Under the pieces are notes generated by a model, which made no database searches, was not told the origin of the DNA, and was given only the letters and a program-made list of their open reading frames with translations. Below, piece by piece: positions 53,870-62,956 of a stretch of 64,000 nucleotides of DNA (position 1 is the stretch's first letter; each line of letters begins with the position of its first letter). The position numbers were made by a program, and so were the translations under genes. The stretch is taken from the NCBI GenBank assembly GCA_963786985.1, contig CAWBBL010000034.1, positions 1 to 64,000 of the forward strand, given 5' to 3'. This DNA comes from Desertimonas sp963786985. GTDB taxonomy: Bacteria > Actinomycetota > Acidimicrobiia > Acidimicrobiales > Ilumatobacteraceae.

Positions 53870-54343
53870 TTACGCGATCAGCGCTGCGTACCGCTGGAGG
53901 TAGAGCGGCCAGCCGCCGTCGCCGTCGACGCCTTCACGGACGCCTTCCCAGCCGAGGCCGTGTCGGTCGAGGTGGCGGTGCTCGAGTTCGACTCGTGTAC
54001 GGGTCGGACCATCGGCGGTGAAGCGCACCTCCACCTCACTCGTGTTGTTCGGATCGTCTTCCAGTTGCCAGGTGGGTCCGATGTCCCAGCTGAACACGAC
54101 CCGGGAGGGCGGATCGTAGGCAAGGATGCGGGCCCAGCGGCACTCGGAGCCGTCCGCGGCTCGGTCGACGATGTGGCCGCCGACTTTCGGCTCGAACACG
54201 GTCTCGGTGATCGGGGCCCCGAGCAGGTTGTGCTCGCGGGGCTTGAAGTCACCGAATCGGGCGGTGAAGACGCGGAACGCCTCGTCGATCGGGGCGTTGA
54301 CGACGATGTCCTTGAAGATGGTTGCGGTATCGGTGAAAGTCAT
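53870..54343 (-). CDS. SRPBCC/AHSA1-family protein
   Basis: The 157-residue protein has the AHSA1-type Bet v1 fold: IFKDIVVNAPIDEAFRVFTA RFGDFKPREHNLLG, GGHIVDRAADGSECRWARIL AYDPPSRVVFSWDIGPTWQL, and TRVELEHRHLDRHG WEGVREGV. Such proteins bind hydrophobic ligands. It overlaps the ArsR-type gene by 4 bp and is regulated with it, a common pair in actinobacteria. Confidence 0.85.
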   Translation of the reverse strand: MTFTDTATIFKDIVVNAPIDEAFRVFTARFGDFKPREHNLLGAPITETVFEPKVGGHIVDRAADGSECRWARILAYDPPSRVVFSWDIGPTWQLEDDPNNTSEVEVRFTADGPTRTRVELEHRHLDRHGLGWEGVREGVDGDGGWPLYLQRYAALIA

Positions 54344-54666
54344 GGCTGATCCTTTGTCGACTGCTCAACGGCGGCTTCGTAGTTGGCCAGGGTTCGGTTC
54401 CAAAACGTGTCGAGTTGGTCACGGAGCGCGCTGACGGCGAGCGGGTCCAGCCGGTAGACATGCCGACGCCCGACCACCTCCTCGCTCACCAGCCCGGTGT
54501 CCTTCAGCACCTTGAGGTGCTGCGACACGGCTGGCCGGCTCACTGGCAGGCGTGCCGCGATGTCGATGACCGCTAGCGGCTGGACGGCGAGGTATTCGAC
54601 GATCGCTCGTCGCGTTGGGTCGCCCAGGACGTTCCAGCCATCACTCCTCGACGCGTAAGTGGACAC
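54340..54666 (-). CDS. ArsR-family regulator of the SRPBCC pair
   Basis: The 108-residue winged-HTH protein (LGDPTRRAIVEYLAVQPLAV IDIAARLPVSRPAVSQHLKV LKDTGLVSEEVVGRRHVYRL) lacks Cys, so it is not a metal sensor. It is typical of ArsR proteins paired with AHSA1 proteins (SdpR-like). A TTAC(T)AACTCGTAAGTT-type repeat around 54662-54690 (actaactcgtaagttaccgct) is a possible operator. Confidence 0.85.
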   Translation of the reverse strand: MSTYASRSDGWNVLGDPTRRAIVEYLAVQPLAVIDIAARLPVSRPAVSQHLKVLKDTGLVSEEVVGRRHVYRLDPLAVSALRDQLDTFWNRTLANYEAAVEQSTKDQP

Positions 54667-54762
54667 TAACTCGTAAGTTACCGCTTACCGGAAGTCTCGT
54701 CAACCGGCCAAAATCCCTTGGCGTTCCGCGGCCACAGACTGCTCGCCGGGTAGGCGGCGGCA

Positions 54763-55050
54763 TCAGCCGATGATGCCAACGGCCACGGCGAGCTCAGCTC
54801 GTTTCCATTCCGGGAACCCGTCCTCGAGCCGGCTGGCGCGGTAGCGGCGTCGGCGCAGTTGTCGCACGGCTTCGTCGGCGTAGACGCAGTACGGCCCCTC
54901 GGCAGTAGGCGACGACGTCAACGTCGTGGGGAAGCGACCGCAGTCGGCGGCGCAACTCGGTCATCGGGATCGACCGTGGTCCGGCAATGTGACCGGCTCG
55001 GAACTCGGGGTCGCCGCCCTCACCGCCGCCTCCGGCCTCGTTGTCATCGC
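54763..55050 (-). pseudogene. rhodanese-domain remnant
   Basis: The minus strand reads PEFRAGHIAGPRSIPMTELR RRLRSLPHDVDVVAYCRG and, after a shift at GGGG (about 54890), PYCVYADEAVRQLRRRRYRA SRLEDGFPEWKRAEL to a stop at 54763. The active loop CRGPYCVYA is typical of rhodanese domains of ArsR-rhodanese fusions. The N-terminal regulatory half is missing or unreadable, so this is probably a gene remnant. The left limit is approximate. Confidence 0.55.
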
Positions 55051-55176
55051 CCGCATGTACGAGACCAACCCCGAACGGAGTCGCGGCGCAACCGCTGTTC
55101 GAGCGGTGAGGTCTACTGTCGGTTCGGGCCGAAGTTCGACTCTGCATCCCCGAGCGGGCCGGTCTGAGGAGCGCTG

Positions 55177-55536
55177 ATGGCAGAACCCAACGTCGACATC
55201 GTCATCGACTGCCATGACCTCGAGAGTCTCCTCGACTTCTGGGCAGCCGCACTCGACTACCGCAAGATTGGCATCAAAGACAACTACGCGTTGTTGCTGC
55301 CCGAGAACCAATCCCACCCGCCCGTGATCCTGCAGCGAGTGCCCGAACCCAAGACTTCCAAGACCCGTGTGCATTTCGACATCAGGGTCGACGACGTCGA
55401 AGCAAAGGCGAACCAGCTCGAGGCGCTTGGCGCCCGCCGCATCGACATCGGACAACCCGGCGACGCGGCATTCATCCCGATGGCCGACCCCGAAGGAAAC
55501 GAGTTCTGCGTCTGCCCCGGCGTGCCGCTGACCTGA
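55177..55536 (+). CDS. VOC-family protein
   Basis: The 119-residue protein (MAEPNVDIVIDCHDLESLLD FWAAALDYRK ... KTRVHFDIRVDDVEAKANQL EALGARRID ... MADPEGNEFCVCPG) is a VOC-domain protein of the glyoxalase-like (PF18029) type, with HFDIRVDD as core. Role unknown. Confidence 0.85.
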   Translation: MAEPNVDIVIDCHDLESLLDFWAAALDYRKIGIKDNYALLLPENQSHPPVILQRVPEPKTSKTRVHFDIRVDDVEAKANQLEALGARRIDIGQPGDAAFIPMADPEGNEFCVCPGVPLT

Positions 55537-55647
55537 CGAGCGCCCCGACCGACTCGTCCGCCGGGCGCAGCTCGGATCTTGGTCGCGGTGTATCTCACGA
55601 CAGTTCGTCGGTGTCGGCCTTCGGTGCGGTGGACAAGACTTGCGGCG

Positions 55648-57201
55648 ATGGATACCCGGCTCCGGCTCGCCGATCTGCTGGCGGGGCTGTCGGTCGTGGT
55701 GGATCTGGGGTACGGCCTTCCGATGGAAACGGCGATGCGCTCCTGCCTCATCAGCACGCACTTCGCACGACGGATGGGATTGTCCGAGCGGGAGACGGCT
55801 GACGTCTTCTATGTCAGCCTCCTGCTCCATGTCGGATGTCTGGCCTATTCGCACGAAACAGCCGCTTGGTTTGGCGACGACGCCGCGGTCCACCGGGCCG
55901 TGGTGCGCACGCAGACCGCCTGGGACGTCGTCTCGGTGTTGATCCCCGAGGCGACGCGCGGGTTGCCGGCCGCCGCCCGGGTCAGAAGCGTGGCGCTGCT
56001 CTCGGCACGAGGCCAGGCGTTCTCGAAACGGCACGACATGGCGAGCTGCGAGGCGGCCCGGGCGGTCGCTCGTCGCATCGGTCAGCCCGAAGCGGTCAGC
56101 GGGGCGTTGTTCGACGTCCACGAATGGTGGAACGGCCGAGGCGCCCGGCGGCTCAAGGGCGAACAGATCGCCCCGGCCGCGCGCATCGCACGGGTGGCCA
56201 CCGATGCCGTGTTCTTGGCTGCGCTCGGAGACGCCGACACAGTGACCAGGGCGCTCGGGCGTCTCGCAGGCAAGCGGCTTGATCCCCACGTCACCGCCGT
56301 GTTTACCGCTGACGCCACGGCACTGCTCGCCGAAGCCGGCGCGGGTGACCCGCGGACGAGGGTTGTTGAGATCGAGCCGGCACCGCCGGTAGAGATCGAC
56401 GAAGCCGATCTGCCTGTCGTGGCCGCCGCGTTCGGTGACCTGACGGACATCAAATCCCCGTTCACCCACGGTCACTCGTCCGAGGTGGCCTCGCTGTCGG
56501 TGGCGGCGGCAACGCGGCTCGGCCTGGACCGCGCAACAGTCGCCGACCTCCATGTCGCTGCGCTCCTCCACGATCTCGGCCGAGCCGGTGTCTCGAATGC
56601 GATATGGGAGAAGCCGGGACCGCTGACCGCCGCCGAGTGGGAGCAGGTGCGCATGCACCCCTACTACTCGGAACGGATCCTGGCGACCTCGGCATCGCTC
56701 GCCCCGATGGCCGCCGTCGTCGGCCTGCACCACGAACGTCTCGACCGGTCCGGCTACCACCGTGGCTGCGGCGGTGCCGACCTGAGCATCTCGGCCCGGA
56801 TCCTGGCCGCAGCGGACTCGTTCCAAGCCATGACCCAGCGGCGGCCTCATCGACCTGCGCTCGACTCCGACCGGGCCCGTGACGAGGTGCTGCGTGATGC
56901 TCGCCGTGGCCGCCTGGACGGCGATGCCGTCGCGGCAGTGCTCGATGCCGCCGGCCAGCCACACCCGGCCGCCAGAGGCGACCTGCGACCTGCGGGGCTG
57001 AGCCAACGGGAAGTGGAGGTCCTCCGCCTCGTTGCCGAGGGCTGCTCAAACCCCGAGATCGGACGACGGCTGAACATCTCCCGCCGCACCGCCGAGCACC
57101 ACGTCCAACACATCTACACCAAGCTTGGTATCTCCACCCGGGCCGGTGCCGCCCTGTTCGCACTCGAACACGACCTGCTCTCGCCCAGCCATCGGAGCTG
57201 A
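55648..57201 (+). CDS. HD-GYP-type phosphodiesterase fused to LuxR HTH
   Basis: The 517-residue protein has an N-terminal HD-like segment where the expected HD is changed (LLLHVGCLAYSHETAAWFGD), then a full HD-GYP-type domain (HGHSSEVASLSVAAATRLG, AALLHDLGRAGVSNAIWEKP GPL, MHPYYSERIL, LHHERLDRSGYHRGCGG) with the HHExxDGxGYP region changed to HHERLDRSGYHRG. A LuxR HTH closes it (GLSQREVEVLRLVAEGCSNP EIGRRLNISRRTAEHHVQHI YTKL). It probably links a nucleotide or c-di-GMP-type signal to transcription. Upstream and downstream genes are not obviously linked. Confidence 0.85.
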   Translation: MDTRLRLADLLAGLSVVVDLGYGLPMETAMRSCLISTHFARRMGLSERETADVFYVSLLLHVGCLAYSHETAAWFGDDAAVHRAVVRTQTAWDVVSVLIPEATRGLPAAARVRSVALLSARGQAFSKRHDMASCEAARAVARRIGQPEAVSGALFDVHEWWNGRGARRLKGEQIAPAARIARVATDAVFLAALGDADTVTRALGRLAGKRLDPHVTAVFTADATALLAEAGAGDPRTRVVEIEPAPPVEIDEADLPVVAAAFGDLTDIKSPFTHGHSSEVASLSVAAATRLGLDRATVADLHVAALLHDLGRAGVSNAIWEKPGPLTAAEWEQVRMHPYYSERILATSASLAPMAAVVGLHHERLDRSGYHRGCGGADLSISARILAAADSFQAMTQRRPHRPALDSDRARDEVLRDARRGRLDGDAVAAVLDAAGQPHPAARGDLRPAGLSQREVEVLRLVAEGCSNPEIGRRLNISRRTAEHHVQHIYTKLGISTRAGAALFALEHDLLSPSHRS

Positions 57202-57328
57202 CCGTCCAGCGTCAGCCCGCGCATGGGCAGATCTACCGATGCGGGGCACCCGCCAACGGTGCACGCTCGAATCCTCGGTGCCCGGAATCGAACTCGACGC
57301 CGGAGCGACCCGAACGAGGAGGACGCCC

Positions 57329-58180
57329 ATGGCAACTTTCGACAACGTCACCACCACACCACGCCAGCACTGGCCCCGCGAGGCCACCGAGCTCTACCTG
57401 CGCGAAGCCGACCGCATCGAAGCGATCAACGGCCCGTTCGGAAACGTCATGCTCGACACGGCGGCGCTCCAGCCCGGTGAACGGGTACTCGATGTGGGCT
57501 GTGGCCACGGCACCACCACTCTCGACGCGGCCCAGCGAGTGACACCAGCTGGAGCGGCCCTCGGCGTCGACATCTCCGCGTCCTTGCTCGAGCAGGCCCG
57601 CCAGAGAGCCTCGAAAGCGGGCATCAGCAATGTCGAGTTCGTGACCGCCGATGCCCAGACATATCCGTTCCACGAAGCGGCATTCGACGTCGTGACCAGC
57701 CGGTTCGGGGTCATGTTCTTCGACGACCCAGACGCAGCGTTCGCCAACCTCGGGCGAGCCGTCCGGCCAGGTGGACGACTAGTCATCGTCTGTCCCAACG
57801 ACCCGCTTCAAAGCGAATGGGTCGCCGTCGCCTTCGCCGCCGCGGCACCACACGTCGGTTTGCCTGATCTCGGTCCCCCCGGCGCACCAGGACCGTTCGC
57901 TTTCGCCGACCCGAACCGCCTCGAACAGGCCATCCGGAGCGGCGGCTTCGATGACGTCACCCTCGAGGCCGTCGTCAGGCCAATCCGCATCGGCGACAAC
58001 GTCGACGACGTCGCAACCTTCATCACCTCACTCCCCGAAGGTCAACAACTCCTCGCCGGAAAACCCGACGACAAAGTGGCTGCCGCAGTCGACGCCCTCA
58101 AAGAAGGCTTCGCCCCATACGCCACGCCCGACGGCGTGATCGTCAACGACTCCGCCTGGTTGGCGTCAGCCCGCCGCTGA
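57329..58180 (+). CDS. class I SAM-dependent methyltransferase
   Basis: The start (MATFDNVTTTPRQHWPREAT ELYL) follows a gaggagg site. Motif I is LDVGCGHGTTTLDAA, followed by GVDISASLLEQARQRA and TADAQTYPFHEAAFDVVTSR FGVMFFDDP (motif II), and RPGGRLVIVCPND (motif III). The 283-residue protein is of the Methyltransf_11/UbiE-like type. The substrate cannot be told. Confidence 0.88.
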   Translation: MATFDNVTTTPRQHWPREATELYLREADRIEAINGPFGNVMLDTAALQPGERVLDVGCGHGTTTLDAAQRVTPAGAALGVDISASLLEQARQRASKAGISNVEFVTADAQTYPFHEAAFDVVTSRFGVMFFDDPDAAFANLGRAVRPGGRLVIVCPNDPLQSEWVAVAFAAAAPHVGLPDLGPPGAPGPFAFADPNRLEQAIRSGGFDDVTLEAVVRPIRIGDNVDDVATFITSLPEGQQLLAGKPDDKVAAAVDALKEGFAPYATPDGVIVNDSAWLASARR

Positions 58181-58593
58181 CCGTCCCCCCGGCCCGCACC
58201 TCGCCGCAGACCAACCGACAACGAGCACGCCCGGTGCCAAATCCCTGTGATCGACAACCCAACACCTGCGACGACGACGAGCAGCGTGGCGCGGACTGTC
58301 GGCCGCGTGCTGCTCGGCGTCGACAGCAAGCTGAGTGCCGGGTATGGGGCTGCTGATCGTTCTGATGGCGTGATTCGGCACCTGGTTGCCCAAGCGTGGT
58401 GGCAGGGCCCTGAACCGTGAGTTCGACCTTCGGTCGCGCTTGCCCGACGGCGGTCAGCCTGACCGGAAGCGTTCGAGCGGCGCCCTAAGCCGTCACCGGT
58501 TTGGCGTCGGGCGCGTACTGGGACGGTTGCCGCGTCGGCGACGCCCGCGCCGGCGTGAGCCGATCCGAGCCGACTCGATCGACGCGGTGAGCG
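58181..58593. other. 413-bp gap without a supported gene
   Basis: The gap separates the convergent methyltransferase and TPR genes. Open frames here lack starts or recognisable domains; no clear hairpin or T-run was found. Confidence 0.4.
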
Positions 58594-60648
58594 TCAGAGG
58601 TCCCAGGGGTTGGGGACGCGGGTGTCCGGGACGTAGGAGCAATGGGTGCCCGTGCGGATGGCGCGCTCGAGGTGATCGGCGAGGTCTGGTTGATGTTGTT
58701 TGATGTGGGCGATTGCTTGGCGGATCGCTCGTGTGACACCGGCTCGGGCGCGCTCGGATGCTGATCCGGCTCGGCGGTCGCGGCCGCCGAGACCCACGGC
58801 GCGTGAGAGCTCACGGATGAGGAACTCACGTTCGGTGTCCGCTTGCGCCTCGCGCCGATGGTCGTCGGCAGCGCGGGCGTCATCGATGTCGTCTTCGATC
58901 TCGGCGAGGCGGCGACGGTAGGTCTGCTTGGCCTGGGCGTCGAGCATCGGTCCGGCGTCACCGAAGGCGAGGTGCGCTCCCGCCGCCTGCTCGGCTGCCG
59001 GGACAGCGTTGCCGGCGTCTGCGGCGACGAGGTCGAGAACGTGGATCTCGCGCCCTGGGGAGGCGAGGAGCCGGGCGAGGTGGCGCATTCCCTTTCGGTC
59101 GCGGACCTGCGTGGTGCGCCCCTCGAAGGTCACCGACCAGTAGTCGCCTTCCCGGTGGAACTGGTTGTGTTTGCTAGTTGTGTCCGCGGGGGCTGCCGCC
59201 AGCGGGACCGGGGGCGTGGGGTCAGCACCGGTGGTGATGCGATCGAGGGTGGTGCGTCCCGCATGCTCTTCGAGATTGGCACGGTCGTCAGCGCCGAGGG
59301 CGCGGTAGGTGTCGGCGAGGCCGAGGCGGGCGACCGCGGTCTCGTAGGGCGCGCCCACTTCGGTCCAGAGTCGGACCGCCTCGGCGAACAGTTGCTGGGC
59401 GTCGCTGGCGTTGCCGTCGGCGAGTTGCAGGCGTGCTCGGCTGTGGGTCGCGCCGGCGGCCAACGCCTTGCTCCGGAAGCGGGCGGCGATGCTGTCGAGC
59501 TCTTGGCAGGCGGTCCGTGCCGCGTCGAGGTTGCCGGTGGCGATGGCGATCTCGACCTGGGCGTCGAGCAACGGCGCTCGCCGCAGATCGGTGCTCGGTG
59601 GTCGTTCCTTGGACGGTACCCACGAGGGGTGGTCGAACGCGTCGCTGATCGACGCTTCGGCGTCGGCGATGGCGCCCTGGGCGAGGAGCACGCGGGCGAG
59701 TCCCGGTTGGGGGTCCCAGCCTGCCTGGTGGGCCGCCAGGAGGGCCTGTTCGGCGCCGGCGACGTCGCCGCGTTGCAGCCGAATGCGGCCGAGTTCGCTG
59801 AGCGGCCAGCCGAGCTCGCGGTGAAGGTAGGGCCGCAGCTCGTCGCAGGCCGTCAGCGCTTCGGTCTCGGCCTCGTGGCAGTGTCCCCGCAGTCGCAGGA
59901 TCTCGGCGCGATGCACCCGGCACCGGCCGCGCAGGCTGCCGATGGCGTGGGCGTCCGCCCAGCGTTCCATCGCCTCGGTCCACTGCTCGGCCAGGTCGTA
60001 CTGAGCCAGTCCTTGCAGTGCGCAGACCAGCTCGCAATACACGACCCCAGTCGGTAACGGGTCGAGGCCGCCCGAGGTTGCCGCGATCCCCGCCTCGTCG
60101 AGCAACGCCAGGCCGCGGTCAACGTCGCCGTCGAGGACGAGCAGGCGGGCCGCGGCGACCCGGCCGATGGCCGCGGCGGCGTCGTCGCATGTGGAGCCGA
60201 CCTCGACGGCTCGACGTGCCCACGGCCGTGCTCCGTCGGGGTCGCCGCTCAACATCCGCTCGTAGCTGCGCACGGCGGCGAACCAGGCATGCACGGGCGT
60301 CCCATCTTCACTGTCGAGGAGCTGCTCGGCTCGGGCCAGCCAGCCCCGCACCGGCGCCATGAGGGCGGTGTCGAAGAGCAGGTGCATGGCGACCCGCACC
60401 GCGGCGCCCGCCGCGGCGAGCGACTCGCCCGCGGCGCTCTGCTCGGCGTAGGCCCGCTCCCAGGTGTCGATGGTCACGTCGAGGTGCCCCGACCCGTACG
60501 CAGCGTCGGCAAGCACCGCCAGATCGGCCATGCCCAGCTGACCATGAGCGTCGGCCTCTTGAAACAAATCGAACGCGACCTGCCACTCGCCCCGCTCGGC
60601 GGCGGCGTGGGCCCCGACCAGCGGGCTGTCGGCGACGGCGTCGCTCAT
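58594..60648 (-). CDS. TPR-repeat regulator-like protein
   Basis: The 684-residue protein starts MSDAVADSPLVGAHAAAERG. About 480 residues are TPR-like helical repeats with many Ala/Leu/Trp positions. Near residues 525-575 is REGDYWSVTFEGRTTQVRDR KGMRHLARLLASPGREIHVL DLVA, a small domain typical of actinobacterial ATPase/TPR regulators, followed by a charged coiled coil (KQTYRRRLAEIEDDIDDARA ADDHRREAQ). The usual N-terminal ATPase or cyclase part is absent. It is divergent from the hydrolase gene, with a perfect palindrome between. Confidence 0.75.
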   Translation of the reverse strand: MSDAVADSPLVGAHAAAERGEWQVAFDLFQEADAHGQLGMADLAVLADAAYGSGHLDVTIDTWERAYAEQSAAGESLAAAGAAVRVAMHLLFDTALMAPVRGWLARAEQLLDSEDGTPVHAWFAAVRSYERMLSGDPDGARPWARRAVEVGSTCDDAAAAIGRVAAARLLVLDGDVDRGLALLDEAGIAATSGGLDPLPTGVVYCELVCALQGLAQYDLAEQWTEAMERWADAHAIGSLRGRCRVHRAEILRLRGHCHEAETEALTACDELRPYLHRELGWPLSELGRIRLQRGDVAGAEQALLAAHQAGWDPQPGLARVLLAQGAIADAEASISDAFDHPSWVPSKERPPSTDLRRAPLLDAQVEIAIATGNLDAARTACQELDSIAARFRSKALAAGATHSRARLQLADGNASDAQQLFAEAVRLWTEVGAPYETAVARLGLADTYRALGADDRANLEEHAGRTTLDRITTGADPTPPVPLAAAPADTTSKHNQFHREGDYWSVTFEGRTTQVRDRKGMRHLARLLASPGREIHVLDLVAADAGNAVPAAEQAAGAHLAFGDAGPMLDAQAKQTYRRRLAEIEDDIDDARAADDHRREAQADTEREFLIRELSRAVGLGGRDRRAGSASERARAGVTRAIRQAIAHIKQHQPDLADHLERAIRTGTHCSYVPDTRVPNPWDL

Positions 60649-60667
60649 CGCACCCCATTCAAACGGT

Positions 60668-60683
60668 GGTTACCGCGGTAACC
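60668..60683. promoter_or_regulatory. perfect 16-bp palindrome between divergent genes
   Basis: GGTTACCGCGGTAACC lies between the TPR gene (start 60648) and the hydrolase gene (start 60738). It has the look of an operator; TetR-like proteins bind such sites. The cognate regulator is not identified. Confidence 0.65.
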
Positions 60684-60737
60684 GTGTTGCTTACGCCTCT
60701 CGGGAGAGACCACAACAACGGATCCCCAGGAGGAGCC

Positions 60738-61553
60738 ATGAAGAATGCAGCAGTCAACGGCGTCGAGCTCGAGTACGAGCTGATCGGGTCAGGTGAGCCG
60801 GTGCTGTTGATCAGCCCGGTGCTCGCCGACGGTTTCGTACCGTTGGTGGCCGAGGCCTCACTCGCCGACCGCTACCAGCTGATCCGCTACCACAAGCGCG
60901 GGTGGGTGGGCAGCACGCACACCGCCGGCGCGGTGAGCGTGACCGTGCACGCCGCCGATGCCGCTGCGCTGCTCGATCACCTGGGGATCACCAGGGCTCA
61001 TGTGGTGGGCCACTCCAGCGGCGCGGCCGTCGCCGCCCAGCTGGCCCTCGACGACCCCGATCGAGTCGCCACACTCGCGCTGCTCGAGCTGTCCCTGTTC
61101 TCGGTGCCCAGCGGTGAGGCGTTTCTCGCCGCCGCGTCCCCGGCGTTCGAGGCCTACGCCAGTGGCGACCCCGAGGCCGCGCTGACCATGTTCCTCGATG
61201 CCGTCAGCGGTCTCGACTGGGCGACGTGCCGGGACCTGCTCGACGAGCGCATTCCCGGAGCGATCGCCCAGGCGACCAAGGATGCCGACACGTTCTTCGG
61301 CGTGGAGCTCCCAGCGCTCACCCAGTGGACTTTCGACGCCGACCACGCGGCGGCCATCCGCCAGCCCGTGCTCTCCGTGCTCGGCAGCAACACTGCGCCG
61401 CTGTGGATCGAGGTCGCCGAGTTCCTCCGCAATTCGGTCCCCGACATCGAGGAGCGCACGATCGACGGCGTCGGGCACCTCCTGCACATCGAGCGTCCCG
61501 AGCCCGTCGCCGAGGCAATCGCCGACTTCCTCCGACGACATCCGGTCACGTGA
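60738..61553 (+). CDS. alpha/beta hydrolase
   Basis: The 271-residue protein starts MKNAAVNGVELEYELIGSGE PVLLI after a ggagg site. It has the nucleophile elbow VVGHSSGAAVAAQLALDDP with Ser, the acid side QPVLSVLGSNTAPLW region and the catalytic His in IDGVGHLLHIERPEPVAEAI ADFL. It is a soluble esterase/lactonase-like enzyme; substrate unknown. The gene may share regulation with the TPR gene through the palindrome. Confidence 0.88.
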   Translation: MKNAAVNGVELEYELIGSGEPVLLISPVLADGFVPLVAEASLADRYQLIRYHKRGWVGSTHTAGAVSVTVHAADAAALLDHLGITRAHVVGHSSGAAVAAQLALDDPDRVATLALLELSLFSVPSGEAFLAAASPAFEAYASGDPEAALTMFLDAVSGLDWATCRDLLDERIPGAIAQATKDADTFFGVELPALTQWTFDADHAAAIRQPVLSVLGSNTAPLWIEVAEFLRNSVPDIEERTIDGVGHLLHIERPEPVAEAIADFLRRHPVT

Positions 61554-61613
61554 ACAGCACCCTCACGCGGATGCGAACGCTCCCACGGAGTGTGCAACGG
61601 CAAGGATTGCACG

Positions 61614-62779
61614 ATGGCCCCGACCCGGATGCTGTTCACGAGCCGACCGCTCGCTGGCCACTTCGAGCCGCTCGTTCCGCTCGCGGTGGCGGCGAGGGCA
61701 GCGGGACACACGGTCGCCTTCGCCACTGGCGAGCCGTACACGAGTCGGGCGCGGCAGGCCGGGTTCGACACCTTCCACGCCGGGCCGACGAAGAGTTCAG
61801 ACAGGAGTGGGCGCTCCGCTTTCCCGGCTTCGACCAGCTCGTCGGCGACGCCCAGCGGCACTTCTTCCTCACCGAGATCTTCGCCAACCTCGAGCTCGTG
61901 CCGCGCGCCGACGACCTCGACTCGATCATCGACAACTGGCAACCCGACCTCATCGTCCACGAGGTCGCCGAGCTCGCCGGACCGCTCGTCGCCACCGCCC
62001 ACAGGATCCCCTACGTCGACCTCAGCTACGGGTCGCTGATCGGGTCATCACTGCTGCGGGCGGCCGGCGACGCAGCAGCTCCGCACTGGCGGGCTCGAGG
62101 ACTGGAACCACATCCGGTGGCTGGCCTGTTCCGCTACTTGTACCTCGACACGTGTCCGCCGTCCTTGCAGTCGCCGGAGATCGCAGCAGTTGCCGCGGTG
62201 CAGAGACTGCGGCCTGCCGCCGCCGACCGCCCGGATGTCGAAACACCAGAGTGGCTCGAGCGGCTCGACTCGGCCGCCATCGTCTACCTGACGATGGGGA
62301 CAGTCTGGAACCGCAACGTGAACATCTTCCGCACGGTGATCGAGGCAGTACGCGACGACGACATCGCCCTCATCGTCACCGTCGGCCGGCACAACGACCC
62401 GGCAAGCCTCGGACCCCAGCCCGACGACGTACACGTTCACCAATACATTCCCCAAGGTGTGCTGCTGCCACGCTGCGACGCCGTGATCACCCACGGCGGA
62501 TCAGGAACGACCCTGGGTGCACTCGCCTTCGGAGTGCCCCTGCTGCTCCTCCCGCAAGGTGCCGACCAGTTCGCCAACGCCGAGCGCATCGTCGCCGCCG
62601 GCGCCGGTCTGCAACTCCTCAACGCTGACCTGTCGGTTGACGCCGTTCGCGACTCCGTGCGCGCCGTGCTCGACGGTGCGAGCTTCCGGCGTTGCGCCGA
62701 ACGCATCCAGACCGAGATCCATCAGATGCCCGACGCTCGCGACGCGGTCAGACGGATCGAGGCGCTGACCAGAGGTTGA
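61614..62779 (+). CDS. UGT/MGT-type glycosyltransferase, frameshifted
   Basis: The start MAPTRMLFTSRPLAGHFEPL VPLAVAARAAGHTVAFATGE has the GHFEPLVPLA pattern of family 1 glycosyltransferases. Near 61788 the frame shifts and continues DEEFRQEWALRFPGFDQLVG ... DSAAIVYLTMGTVWNRNVNI FRTVIEAV ... VLLPRCDAVITHGGSGTTLG ALAFGVPLLLLPQGADQFAN. The HGGSGT and PQGADQ motifs bind the nucleotide sugar. Joined length about 388 residues. It would add a sugar to a lipid or small molecule. Confidence 0.85.
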
Positions 62780-62949
62780 CCCGGTTCGGCGAGCCGCGAG
62801 ATCGGGCGGTCGTCGGCGCCGCGAACGGCGTTCGTCAGGAGAGTGCGCGGCTTGGCGGTGCCCTGCTTGGCCTTCTTCTCGGCCCGCTTCTCCTTCAGCG
62901 ACTTGCCGGCCTTCTTCGATTGATGTTGGCGTGGTGACTTGTCGGCCAT
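62722..62949 (-). CDS. small Lys-rich protein
   Basis: The 75-residue ORF begins MADKSPRQHQSKKAGKSLKE KRAEKKAKQ, a pattern of short basic proteins found in many actinobacteria. Its 3' end overlaps the glycosyltransferase gene by 58 bp on the other strand, so the real stop may be earlier. Function unknown; nucleic-acid binding is possible. Confidence 0.6.
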   Translation of the reverse strand: MADKSPRQHQSKKAGKSLKEKRAEKKAKQGTAKPRTLLTNAVRGADDRPISRLAEPGQPLVSASIRLTASRASGI

Positions 62950-62956
62950 GGGTGTC

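Noticed and set aside
54961..57006. Long minus-strand frame opposite the HD-GYP-LuxR gene
   Set aside because: Its sequence is low in protein-like patterns and the plus strand has clear HD and LuxR motifs.
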